Under the pieces are notes generated by a model. It made no database searches, had not been told where the DNA came from, and worked only from the letters and a program-made list of their open reading frames with translations. A program made the translations under genes and the position numbers. From positions 1 through 56,988 of the forward strand of contig NZ_CABVHU010000030.1 in the NCBI RefSeq assembly GCF_902497855.1: a stretch of DNA of 56,988 nucleotides. Reading direction: 5' to 3'. Below, one piece after another: positions 15,581 through 23,960 of this stretch (position 1 is the stretch's first letter; each line of letters opens with the position of its first letter). The DNA comes from Pseudomonas fluorescens. Lineage in GTDB: Bacteria > Pseudomonadota > Gammaproteobacteria > Pseudomonadales > Pseudomonadaceae.

Positions 15581-16300
15581 ATGATCAACGAGAACAAAGG
15601 CATACAGTCCGTCGAACGCGCAATGATGATCCTTGAAACCATCGCGGCGGCAGGTGGCGAAATCCGCCTGGTAGACCTTGCGGCGCAATCGGGCTTGCAC
15701 AAAAGCACCTTGCACGGACTGCTCAATACCCTGGCCGCCATGGGCTACATCGCCCGGCGCGGCACGCACTACGCCCTGGGCTTGCGTTTGCGGGAGATAG
15801 CGCAGCCGTTGAACGACGCCGATGCGTTACTGCGCGAAGCCTTCGCCCCTGCACTACGCACGCTGGCTGAACGCACTGGCGAAACCTGTTTTCTCGCGGC
15901 ACCTTGCGGCACTCGCGAATACTTCTACATGGACGCCCTTGAAGGCACCGGCAGCCTGCGCGTTGCCAGTCCGCGTGGGCGCCGCGCAGGGCTGACCACC
16001 TCGGCCATCGGCAAGATATTCCTGGCGTTCGACGAAGACTTGCGCCGCAGTTTGCGCCGAGCGCAATTGCTGCCTGTGGAACTGGAAAATGAACTGGCAA
16101 GCATCGTCACGGATGGCTATGCATTGGACCTGGAAGAAGCCGAGGCCGGGCTCAATTGCGTAGCGCTGCCCCTGCGCTTGCAAGGTCGGGTAGTCGCGGC
16201 ACTCGGTGTCGCGGCGCCGGCGTCACGCTTGCCGAAAAAAGCGCTGCACAAGCTGGCAACCCAGGCCATGCGGGAAATGTTCGACATGCTCAAACTTTAG
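15581..16300 (+). CDS. IclR-family transcriptional regulator
   Basis: A 239-residue IclR-type regulator. The N-terminal winged helix-turn-helix reads IQSVERAMMILETIAAAGGE, then LVDLAAQSGLHKSTLHGLLN and YIARRGTHYALGLRL. The C-terminal effector domain has AERTGETCFLAAPCGTREYF, the RRAGLTTSAIGKIFLAF segment and NCVALPLRLQGRVVAALGVAAP. IclR proteins sense small carboxylates or sugars and often control neighbouring catabolic genes. It lies at the end of the cluster after the transporter remnant and has its own leader with an inverted repeat. Whether it or the TetR protein reads the pathway signal is not decided by the sequence. Confidence 0.92.
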   Translation: MINENKGIQSVERAMMILETIAAAGGEIRLVDLAAQSGLHKSTLHGLLNTLAAMGYIARRGTHYALGLRLREIAQPLNDADALLREAFAPALRTLAERTGETCFLAAPCGTREYFYMDALEGTGSLRVASPRGRRAGLTTSAIGKIFLAFDEDLRRSLRRAQLLPVELENELASIVTDGYALDLEEAEAGLNCVALPLRLQGRVVAALGVAAPASRLPKKALHKLATQAMREMFDMLKL

Positions 16301-16384
16301 TCACCAATGGCTTGGGGCATATTCCCCTGAAAAGCAATCATCGGGATCATCGGGGCCCTGTCGTTTTACTCAATGGAGTCCCGA

Positions 16385-17599
16385 ATGCAACGTATTCATC
16401 CCGGCGTACTGGCTTTGGCGGTGACCGCCTTCGCTATCGGTATGGCCGAGTTTATTGTCGTGGGCATTCTTCCCGCTATCGCCTCCGACCTCGACATCCC
16501 CCTGGCGCGCGCAGGCAGCCTGGTAGGTTTGTACGCGCTGGCGCTGGCCATCGGTACGCCATTGACGGTCCTGGCGTTGGCACGCCTGCCGCGAAAACCG
16601 GTGCTGTTGACGCTGATTGCGCTGTTTCTGGGGGGGAACCTGCTGGCGGCACTGTCCACCGATTACCCCTCGCTGTTGGCAGGCCGCGTTGTGACAGCGC
16701 TCGCCCATGGCAGTTTCTTCGCTATCGGGGCCACCGTCGCCGCCAGCCTGGCGCCGAAGGGACAATCAAGCAAAGCCATCGCCGCGATGTTCGCCGGCCT
16801 GACGCTGGCAATGGTTGTCGGTGTGCCGCTGGGCAGTTTCCTGGGCAATGGCCTGGGCTGGCGACTGCCGTTTTATGCCGTCGCGCTGTTGGCCGCACTG
16901 GCCCTGGGGGCTACCGTCCGATGGTTGCCTGACGTGCCGACGCCGCCATCGGGCAAGGCGTTGACTCAACTGGCGGCACTCGGGCATCCAGCGATTCTGG
17001 CGATGATGGCGGTGACCGTGCTGGGTTTCGGCGCAAGCTTCGCAGCATTCACCTTCATCACGCCGATCCTCACCGACATCAGCGGTTTTTCCACCGCCAC
17101 CGCCAATGTGCTGTTGGTCGTATTCGGCATCGCGACACTGGCGGGCAATCTCGGTGGCGGCCGGCTGGCCGCCACGATGGGCTGGCAACCTGCACTGCGC
17201 CTGATCTTCGTACTGCTGGCGGTGGTACTGGCCGGTGTCGCGCTGTTGCTGCCCTATCAAGTGCCGATGGTGGTGATGTTGTTTTTCTGGGGCGCGCTGG
17301 CCTTCGGCCTGTCTCCCGCAGCGCAGGCCGGGATGCTGGCCACCGCCGAGCGCTTTACCCCACAGGCGGTGGTCTTCGCTTCGGCGCTGAACATCTCGGC
17401 ATTCAACCTGGGCATCGCCCTGGGAGAAACCAGCGGCAGTGCCTTGGTCAACAACGGGCAGATCGCCCTTACACCTTGGGCGGGTGTTGTCACGGTGATC
17501 CTTGCACAGTTGCCGCTGGTTTGGCTGGTATCGCTCAATCGTAAAGATCAGCGCCATGCACGCCGCAGCGCCTCTTACAAAGTTGAAATACATGAATGA
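16385..17599 (+). CDS. MFS transporter, DHA1 family (AraJ/YdhP-like efflux pump)
   Basis: A 404-residue, 12-helix major facilitator protein. The N-terminus has VTAFAIGMAEFIVVGILPAI, the classic opening of DHA1 drug or sugar efflux pumps, followed by LYALALAIGTPLTVLALARL in place of motif A and HGSFFAIGATVAASL with GMVVGVPLGS-like motif C (LAMVVGVPLGSFLG). The start at MQRIHPG is chosen because GGAG lies six bases before it, although an ATG four codons upstream is in frame. It has 84 bases of its own leader, no partner gene, and converges with the LysR gene. Relatives export arabinose-like sugars or drugs; a role tied to its neighbours is not evident. Confidence 0.88.
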   Translation: MQRIHPGVLALAVTAFAIGMAEFIVVGILPAIASDLDIPLARAGSLVGLYALALAIGTPLTVLALARLPRKPVLLTLIALFLGGNLLAALSTDYPSLLAGRVVTALAHGSFFAIGATVAASLAPKGQSSKAIAAMFAGLTLAMVVGVPLGSFLGNGLGWRLPFYAVALLAALALGATVRWLPDVPTPPSGKALTQLAALGHPAILAMMAVTVLGFGASFAAFTFITPILTDISGFSTATANVLLVVFGIATLAGNLGGGRLAATMGWQPALRLIFVLLAVVLAGVALLLPYQVPMVVMLFFWGALAFGLSPAAQAGMLATAERFTPQAVVFASALNISAFNLGIALGETSGSALVNNGQIALTPWAGVVTVILAQLPLVWLVSLNRKDQRHARRSASYKVEIHE

Positions 17600-17635
17600 A
17601 GTCCGCGTCTTTATTGCCGTTGAACGCCCGCCCCC

Positions 17636-18532
17636 CTAAGCAAGCAAGGATTGACTCAACTCACGGACATACCCTCCTACGACTCTGGCCGCCTTGGACA
17701 ACGGATGCTGGTGAGTGAACGCCAAGGCAATCGTTCTTTTTATCTGCGGCTTGTCGATCCTCACCGCATCCAGCAATCCGCGTTCGACATCGTCCTGTAC
17801 TGCCAGAAAAGGCAGGATCGTGAACGCGCCTCCGACAGCCGCGACATCCTTCATTGCGTTCAACGTGTCGACCTCGATGGCAACGTTCAAAGCGACCTGA
17901 TGTTTACGCGCCAATTGGTCGAGCGTTGTCCGCAATCCGTTTGGCCGAGAAGGCAAAATCAGCGGCAAACCCGCCAGTGCACCAAACGCAATCGGTTTTC
18001 CATCTCCAGTAAGGCTTCCCGCCTTACCCACCAGGTAGGTATCGACAACGCCCAGCGTCTCTTCGTCGCGAGCGGTGGATAGGCCATACCGATTGACGAC
18101 AATCAGGTCCAGGGAGCCCGCCGCCAGTTGTTCATCCAGATCACCACTGAACCCCTCCACCACATGCAGTCGCACGCCAGGCGCGTGGCGTTGCAACTCA
18201 GTGAACAGCATCGGCAGCAGCTTTCTCGACATCGACGGCAGGACACCGATGTGCACCGTCCCCGCCGGGACGCCCGAGGACTCCCTGACCAAGGTTTCCA
18301 GGCGCTCGGCCTGCGCCAGCAGCAAACGGATTTCTGGCAGCACAAGCCGCCCGAAGTCCGACATTACCAAGCCTCGCCCGGTGCGCACGAATAACTGATC
18401 GCCCCACTCGGTCTCCAGTTGCGCCAGTTGGCGACTGACCAGCGACTGGGCGGTGCCTAGCGCGACCGCCGTTCGGGAAATAGACCCGAGCTCGTCCATC
18501 AGCAGCACGCTTTGCAGCTGTTTGAGATTCAT
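17636..18532 (-). CDS. LysR-family transcriptional regulator
   Basis: A 298-residue LysR regulator. The helix-turn-helix is MNLKQLQSVLLMDELGSISR followed by AVALGTAQSLVSRQLAQLE and LFVRTGRGLVMSDFG. The effector domain begins AGTVHIGVLPSMSRKLLPML near residue 93. The start at MNLKQ is chosen from LysR alignment and a GAGAGGACAAGG leader; the frame is open 32 codons upstream. It is divergent from the acyl-CoA synthetase operon that begins 172 bases away, the standard LysR arrangement, so it very likely activates that operon with a pathway substrate as co-inducer. The gap between them would hold its T-N11-A type site. Confidence 0.9.
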   Translation of the reverse strand: MNLKQLQSVLLMDELGSISRTAVALGTAQSLVSRQLAQLETEWGDQLFVRTGRGLVMSDFGRLVLPEIRLLLAQAERLETLVRESSGVPAGTVHIGVLPSMSRKLLPMLFTELQRHAPGVRLHVVEGFSGDLDEQLAAGSLDLIVVNRYGLSTARDEETLGVVDTYLVGKAGSLTGDGKPIAFGALAGLPLILPSRPNGLRTTLDQLARKHQVALNVAIEVDTLNAMKDVAAVGGAFTILPFLAVQDDVERGLLDAVRIDKPQIKRTIALAFTHQHPLSKAARVVGGYVRELSQSLLA

Positions 18533-18703
18533 CGGCCTTGTCCTCTCGCCCATGTTCCAGAGGTCGAAACATAAACGACACACGCGGCCCAAGCCATCAC
18601 TTTTTGATGTATTTGATATCGCCTTCATGACGCTTCCGCATGGCCACCCCGCTCCCTAGACTGGAATCAAACCTGAAGCCAACCCTCAGAATCGAGAGCC
18701 CCC

Positions 18704-20794
18704 ATGGCCCATAACAATAAAATCGGTTCAACAGCGCTGTCGCTGTTTGACCCTTCAAGCGTCGCCATCATTGGCGCGTCGGATGATCCCAATAAAGTGG
18801 GTGGACGGCCCATTCACTACATGCGCAAGTTCGGTTACGCCGGCCGCATTCTGCCGATCAATCCCAAGCGCGAGTCGGTTCAAGGATTGCCGTGTTATAC
18901 CGACCTGGGCGCACTCGACATAATTCCGGAGGCGGCCATTATCGCGGTCTCGGGTCTGGCGGCCGTAGAAGCCATCAAGGCCTGCGCCAGGCTCGGTGTC
19001 GCCACCGTCGTGGTCATGGCCTCAGGCTTTGCCGAGACAGGCGAAAGCGGTCGCCAGGTGCAGAATGAACTGGTGGAATGTGCCCGCCTGCATGGCATGC
19101 GCCTGATCGGACCCAACGCTCAGGGTTTCGCCAACTTTGCCAACGGCGCGGTGCTGAATTTCAGCACCATGTTCATGGAAGTGCCCCCGGCGGACGGGCC
19201 CATTGCGATTGTCAGTCAAAGTGGCGCGGCCAGTGTCATGCCTTACGCGATGTTGCGTGAACAGGGTTACGGCGTGCGCTACCTGGCAGCCACCGGCAAC
19301 GATGCAGACCTGGGCGTTTCGGAGCTGACCCGGCTACTGGTGGACGACCCGCACATTCGCCTGATTCTGGTGTACGTGGAAACCGTTTCGAATCCGCTGC
19401 TGCTCGCTGAGGCAGCACACATAGCCCGGCAGAACGGCACGCACATCGTGCTACTCAAAGGCGGCGTGAGTCACAAGGGCGCTGTCGCCGCCGCCTCCCA
19501 CACCGGAGCCATGGTGGGCCAGGACGGCGCCCTCGATGCCTTCCTCGAAAAGCACGGCATCTGGCGTGCCCACGATATTCACGAACTGGTCAACGCAGCA
19601 CCTCTGTATCTCGACGGCTTTGCTCCCGGTGCCGGGCGCACGGTCGTGATGAGTCACAGCGGTGCAGTGGGGGTGCTGTGCGCCGATGCCGCCGAACGTG
19701 TCGGACTGCCACTGACTGAGTTGGCCCCGGGTACCACTGAACGTTTGAAAGGCCTGATTCCTGACTTTGCCAGCGCTGCAAACCCGCTGGATCTCACCGC
19801 AGCGCTGCTCGGCAACGGAGCAATGTTTCCTGCCGTTCTACAAACCCTTGGCGATGACCCGCAGGCGGACATGTTTCTCATCGGGATCCCGGTAGCAGGC
19901 CCGGGTTACGACGTGCCAGGACTGGCTCAAACCACAGCCCGGTTCATGCGACAGACCGGCAAGCCCGTGGTAATGACAGCGCCACAGGCCGATGTTCGAG
20001 CCCATTTCCAGCATGCGGGTGTTCCGAGCTTTCGTCATGAGAGCGACGCAGTAGCGGCGCTTCGTCAGTATGCCCGTCATTGCCAATGGCAAGGTTCTCC
20101 CCTGCCCGCGCCGTCGGCCGCGCAGCCGGGCTCACACACCGGCCTGCAGGACGAGGCTGTCAGTCTGCAATTGCTGGCGGACGCCGGTGTGCCGGTCGTC
20201 GAGCACGCGGTGTGCCACGACCCTGAAAGCGCCGCACGTATCGCCGCCAACTTCGGTGGACGCATCGTCATCAAGGGGTGCGCAGCACAGGTCCCGCACA
20301 AGAGCGAACACGGCCTGGTTCATCTGAACCTCGCTGATCCGCAAGCAGTGCAGGCGGCGGCGCGCCTGTGCCTGGGGGCATTGGACCAATTGGGTGTTCC
20401 CCATGGCCAGCTGATCGTCGCGCGTTCGGTCAAGGGCCTGCATGAGTTCATGCTCGGCGTCGTCGTCGATCCCTTGTTCGGCCCGCTGGTGGTGATCGGT
20501 GAAGGTGGAACCCTGGTCGAGATTCGCCAGGACACCGTTTCGTTGCTCGCCCCGTTCACACAGGCACAGGTGCTGGAAGCCATCAGCCGACTGCGCATTG
20601 CCCCGGTGCTCAAGGGCGCTCGCGGCCAGCCGGCACTCGATGTCGATGCCCTGGCCCGAGCTGCAGTGGCACTGGGCAATTTTGCCCTGCAACACCAGGC
20701 GGATCTGCTAAGCGTAGACGTCAATCCGGTCATGGTGCTGGCCGAGGGCGTGGTGGCTGTGGACGCGGTTATCGAATACCGGGAGGCACCATGA
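18704..20794 (+). CDS. ADP-forming acyl-CoA synthetase, fused alpha-beta (acetate--CoA ligase family)
   Basis: A 696-residue NDP-forming acyl-CoA synthetase. It has an N-terminal CoA-binding Rossmann domain with IIGASDDPNKVGGRPIHYMR, two succinyl-CoA-ligase-like domains with the probable phosphorylated His near residue 266 in ASHTGAMVGQDGALDAF and the loop VMSHSGAVGVLCADA, and a C-terminal ATP-grasp part beginning LLADAGVPVVEHAVC with IVIKGCAAQVPHKSEHG. It would activate a carboxylic acid with CoA and ATP. It heads a four-gene coupled operon with two crotonases and an aldehyde dehydrogenase. In plant-phenolic breakdown such ligases activate cinnamic-type acids; the substrate here is not shown by the sequence. 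Confidence 0.92.
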   Translation: MAHNNKIGSTALSLFDPSSVAIIGASDDPNKVGGRPIHYMRKFGYAGRILPINPKRESVQGLPCYTDLGALDIIPEAAIIAVSGLAAVEAIKACARLGVATVVVMASGFAETGESGRQVQNELVECARLHGMRLIGPNAQGFANFANGAVLNFSTMFMEVPPADGPIAIVSQSGAASVMPYAMLREQGYGVRYLAATGNDADLGVSELTRLLVDDPHIRLILVYVETVSNPLLLAEAAHIARQNGTHIVLLKGGVSHKGAVAAASHTGAMVGQDGALDAFLEKHGIWRAHDIHELVNAAPLYLDGFAPGAGRTVVMSHSGAVGVLCADAAERVGLPLTELAPGTTERLKGLIPDFASAANPLDLTAALLGNGAMFPAVLQTLGDDPQADMFLIGIPVAGPGYDVPGLAQTTARFMRQTGKPVVMTAPQADVRAHFQHAGVPSFRHESDAVAALRQYARHCQWQGSPLPAPSAAQPGSHTGLQDEAVSLQLLADAGVPVVEHAVCHDPESAARIAANFGGRIVIKGCAAQVPHKSEHGLVHLNLADPQAVQAAARLCLGALDQLGVPHGQLIVARSVKGLHEFMLGVVVDPLFGPLVVIGEGGTLVEIRQDTVSLLAPFTQAQVLEAISRLRIAPVLKGARGQPALDVDALARAAVALGNFALQHQADLLSVDVNPVMVLAEGVVAVDAVIEYREAP
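18713..18720 (+). promoter_or_regulatory. Hfq/Crc-type CA motif inside the start of the acyl-CoA synthetase gene
   Basis: AACAATAA fits AAnAAnAA and covers codons 4-6 (Asn-Asn-Lys). Bound Hfq/Crc would block initiation when preferred carbon sources are present. Confidence 0.5.
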
Positions 20795-21585
20795 ACATCA
20801 GTCATCTCGATCACCCGCGCAGCGTACTGATGGAGATCAAGGATCAGGTGGCACTGGTCACGCTGAATCGCCCTGCGAATCTGAATGCCGTCAATCACCC
20901 CCTGCGCAGTGCATTGATCGATACGCTGGCGCAGCTCAATCGGGATTCGGAAGTCAAAGCACTCGTGCTGACCGGTGCCGGTGACCGGGCGTTTTGTGCC
21001 GGGCAGGATCTGGAAGAAGCGAGCGCAGTCGACTGGAAGCAGATCGCCCCGTGGCTGAACGCGCAACGCGCCATGTATCAGGCCGTACGCGATCTGGATA
21101 AACCCTGCGTGATTGCCATCAATGGCGTCGCCGCCGGTGCCGGGATGCAACTGGCACTCTGTGGCGACTGGCGTATTGCTGCGCCTGATGCCCGGATTGG
21201 TCAACCGGAAGTAAAAGCCGGCCTGGCCAGCATCGTCGGCTCCTATTTGTTGTCATTGCACGTCGGCCTGAGCCACAACACACAGCTGTCTTTGTCCGGT
21301 GAACTCGTCAGTGGGCAGCGCGCCTATGAGATGGGCCTGGTCACCGAGCTTGATGCCTGCGACGTGATTGCCGCTGCTTTGGCACGCGCCCGCACGCTGG
21401 CACAACACCCCGCAACCGCCATCCGTTTATCCAAACAACGCTTTCGCGCGCTGACCCAGCCGGGCTTTGACGATGCCTGCACGGCAGGCATTCGCGCCCA
21501 GCTTGAATGCTACGCCAGCGGCGAGCCCCAAACCCTGATGAGCGCGTTTCTGGACGCGCGTGCACGTAAAGGAATCACTCAATGA
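20791..21585 (+). CDS. Enoyl-CoA hydratase/isomerase family protein (crotonase fold), first copy
   Basis: A 264-residue crotonase. VALVTLNRPANLNAVNHPLR lies near the N-terminus. The oxyanion-hole segments are AFCAGQDLEEA near residue 70 and INGVAAGAGMQLALCGDWRI near 112, and the acid-base region is GQPEVKAGLASIVGSYLL with a Glu in the first catalytic position. The start overlaps the synthetase stop by four bases. It should hydrate, isomerise or cleave an acyl-CoA made by the synthetase. It differs substantially from the second crotonase at 23018, so the two probably do consecutive or alternative steps and are not simple duplicates. Confidence 0.9.
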   Translation: MNISHLDHPRSVLMEIKDQVALVTLNRPANLNAVNHPLRSALIDTLAQLNRDSEVKALVLTGAGDRAFCAGQDLEEASAVDWKQIAPWLNAQRAMYQAVRDLDKPCVIAINGVAAGAGMQLALCGDWRIAAPDARIGQPEVKAGLASIVGSYLLSLHVGLSHNTQLSLSGELVSGQRAYEMGLVTELDACDVIAAALARARTLAQHPATAIRLSKQRFRALTQPGFDDACTAGIRAQLECYASGEPQTLMSAFLDARARKGITQ

Positions 21586-23021
21586 CTGCCTATCAACATC
21601 ACCTGATCGATGGAATCTGGACGGCGGCGCAATCCGCCGAAAACACCACGATCCACGATTCCGCAAGCGGCGCCGAACTGGGGCAAGTCGCCCACGGCAC
21701 ACGCGAAGAAATCCACCTCGCCGTTCGGGCGGCAAAAAACGCCTTTGCATCATGGTCGGCGTTGCCCGTCAGCACCCGCGCGGACTATGTGCGCGGCATC
21801 GCCAATCAATTGGAAGAACAGGTCGAGCAGCTTGCCCAAGGCGTTGCCGCGGAGGTTGGCATGCCGCTCAAGCTGTCGCGCCGGATACAGGTGCAGATGC
21901 CGATTCTGGCCTGGCGCGCAACGGCTGATCTTGCGGTCGAGTGTCTGGCGGACGTCTCGCTTGGTCACTCCACCCTCAACCACGTCCCGGTAGGCATCGT
22001 CGGTGCAGTCACGCCGTGGAACTACCCGTTGCACCAGATTACCGCCAAGGTCGCCGCCGCCCTGGTCGCTGGGTGCACCCTGGTACTCAAGCCTTCCGAA
22101 CTGGCCCCCTGTACCGCTCGTGCATTGGGTGAAGCGGCACTGGCCGCAGGCTTGCCCAAAGGCGTACTGAACATTGTCATGGGGGATGCGACAACCGGCC
22201 AGTCGCTGGTCGATCACCCGGATGTCGCCTTGCTGTCTTTCACCGGTTCGACCGCCGTGGGCCGCCGTATCGCAGCCTCGGCTGGCCAGGCCTTGAAGCG
22301 TGTTTCCCTGGAACTGGGGGGTAAATCAGCCTGCATCGCCACCGCGGATGCCCCCGCTGAAAGCGTCGTGCGTCAGGTGGTCGGGTCGTGCTTTCTGAAC
22401 TCGGGCCAATCGTGCAACTCGCTGACCCGTCTGCTCGTGCCGATCGAGTTGTACGACACCTATCGCGCTTTGCTTGCTGACGCTGTGATTCGCCTGACGT
22501 TAGGCGATCCCCTGAATCCAGCCACGCGCATGGGCCCCCTGGTGTCAGCGGCGCATCGAGATCGTGTTCACGCGATGATCGTCGAGGGTGAATCTCAAAG
22601 CCTGGACCTGATTGCCGGTGGCAGCCAGGCACAAGTGCCAGCGAACGGTTACTTCATTGCCCCGACAATTTTCGGTCGCGTCCCACCTCAATCAACACTG
22701 GCGCAACAGGAAGTGTTTGGTCCGGTGCTCAGTGTCATCACTTACGAAAACGAACAGCAAGCCATCGACATTGCCAACGGCACCGCCTATGGCCTGGCCG
22801 CTGCCGTGTGGGCAGGCACTACCGATCATGCGCTGACACTCGCCCGTCAATTACGCGCAGGCCAAGTCGACGTCAATGGCGCGCCGTATAACCCGGCAGC
22901 CCCCTTCGGTGGCTTCGGTGATTCCGGTCTGGGCCGTGAAGGCGGGAAGTACGGCATCGAGGAGTTTGTGGAGATACGCGCCATTCAAATGCCCGTCAGC
23001 AGTGCGAGGGAAACATCATGA
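21582..23021 (+). CDS. NAD(P)-dependent aldehyde dehydrogenase
   Basis: A 479-residue ALDH superfamily enzyme with TPWNYPLHQITAKVAAALVA, cofactor loop FTGSTAVGRRI, catalytic Glu in LELGGKSACIA and nucleophilic Cys in NSGQSCNSLTR. It is close in length and pattern to the vanillin/betaine aldehyde type. It is joined to both flanking crotonase genes by four-base ATGA overlaps. An aldehyde dehydrogenase placed between CoA-ligase/hydratase genes is what a retro-aldol (hydratase-lyase) route would need to oxidise the released aldehyde, as Vdh does after Fcs and Ech in ferulate breakdown. That parallel is inference. Confidence 0.92.
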   Translation: MTAYQHHLIDGIWTAAQSAENTTIHDSASGAELGQVAHGTREEIHLAVRAAKNAFASWSALPVSTRADYVRGIANQLEEQVEQLAQGVAAEVGMPLKLSRRIQVQMPILAWRATADLAVECLADVSLGHSTLNHVPVGIVGAVTPWNYPLHQITAKVAAALVAGCTLVLKPSELAPCTARALGEAALAAGLPKGVLNIVMGDATTGQSLVDHPDVALLSFTGSTAVGRRIAASAGQALKRVSLELGGKSACIATADAPAESVVRQVVGSCFLNSGQSCNSLTRLLVPIELYDTYRALLADAVIRLTLGDPLNPATRMGPLVSAAHRDRVHAMIVEGESQSLDLIAGGSQAQVPANGYFIAPTIFGRVPPQSTLAQQEVFGPVLSVITYENEQQAIDIANGTAYGLAAAVWAGTTDHALTLARQLRAGQVDVNGAPYNPAAPFGGFGDSGLGREGGKYGIEEFVEIRAIQMPVSSARETS

Positions 23022-23839
23022 ACTTCAAGCAAATCGAACTCAGCCGCTTCGGTGCCCGGGAGCACGTTGCCGTGGTGACACTGATGCGCCCGGATAAAAT
23101 GAATGCGCTGACCAAGGTGATGGAGGCTGAACTGCGTGAAGCCTTCACTCAACTGGATCGCGACGACTCCGTTCGTGTCATCGTGCTGACTGGCAACGGT
23201 CGGGCATTCTGCGCCGGCATGGACATTGATGAACTTGAGGTGCTGCCACCCGACGACATCAGTGAAATGGCCTGGATGCGTGCCTACGACATGAACCGGC
23301 GTGCCGACTATCAAAGCCGCTATTCGTATTTTCCTGGCGTACGAAAACCCATCATCAGTGCGATCAACGGCGCAGCCGCGGGGCTGGGGTTGGTGCTGGC
23401 CCTGTACAGCGACATGCGTTTCGCCAGTGACAAGGCGGTATTTTCCACGGCTTTCGCCAAGCGCGGGCTGATTGCCGAACACGGCGTTGCCTGGTTGCTG
23501 CCACGTATCGTCGGGCCAGGCCACGCCGCCGACCTGCTGCTCTCTTCACGCAAGGTGACGGCGCAGGAGGCATTGAGCATGGGGCTGGTCGAGCGGCTCT
23601 TTGCGCCAGACAGTCTGTTGGAGCACACACTGAAATACGCCGAAGAGCTGGCACTCAATGTCTCGCCTCGCTCTACGCGAGTCATCAAGCAGCAGTTAGG
23701 CGAATCGCCTTTTCAGTCACTCACGCAATCCATCGCACAGGCTAACCGGGAAATGTTCCTGAGCATCCAGAGCGATGACTTCAAAGAAGGTGTGGCGCAC
23801 TTCATCGAACGACGACCGGCGCGCTTCAGCGGCACCTGA
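23018..23839 (+). CDS. Enoyl-CoA hydratase/isomerase family protein (crotonase fold), second copy
   Basis: A 273-residue crotonase with VAVVTLMRPDKMNALTKVME, oxyanion-hole segments AFCAGMDIDELE and INGAAAGLGLVLALYSDMRF, and AFAKRGLIAEHGVAWLLPRI, where the Glu of AEHG matches the second catalytic Glu of hydratases. The C-terminus FKEGVAHFIERRPARFSG is the standard crotonase end. It completes the overlapping block of enzymes. The first copy has a Glu in the other position, so the pair may split hydration and cleavage between them. A transporter gene follows after 121 bases. Confidence 0.9.
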   Translation: MNFKQIELSRFGAREHVAVVTLMRPDKMNALTKVMEAELREAFTQLDRDDSVRVIVLTGNGRAFCAGMDIDELEVLPPDDISEMAWMRAYDMNRRADYQSRYSYFPGVRKPIISAINGAAAGLGLVLALYSDMRFASDKAVFSTAFAKRGLIAEHGVAWLLPRIVGPGHAADLLLSSRKVTAQEALSMGLVERLFAPDSLLEHTLKYAEELALNVSPRSTRVIKQQLGESPFQSLTQSIAQANREMFLSIQSDDFKEGVAHFIERRPARFSGT

Positions 23840-23939
23840 TTATCCCGAATCATTGCAGTGCTGCGACAATCGTCAGTGGAGCGTCTCTTCGACTGTTGCG
23901 CTGACGATGACACGGCATTTGATATCACGAGCACTCCAT

Positions 23940-23947
23940 AACAATAA
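23940..23947 (+). promoter_or_regulatory. Hfq/Crc-type CA motif before the MFS importer gene
   Basis: AACAATAA fits AAnAAnAA and lies immediately before the AAGGAG ribosome site of the transporter, so one bound complex would cover the site. Confidence 0.5.
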
Positions 23948-23960
23948 AAAGGAGTCAGCG

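Noticed and set aside
18614..23925. The word ATTTGATATC appears before the acyl-CoA synthetase operon and again before the MFS importer gene
   Set aside because: Ten bases shared twice could be chance, and no palindrome or third copy supports a LysR site.
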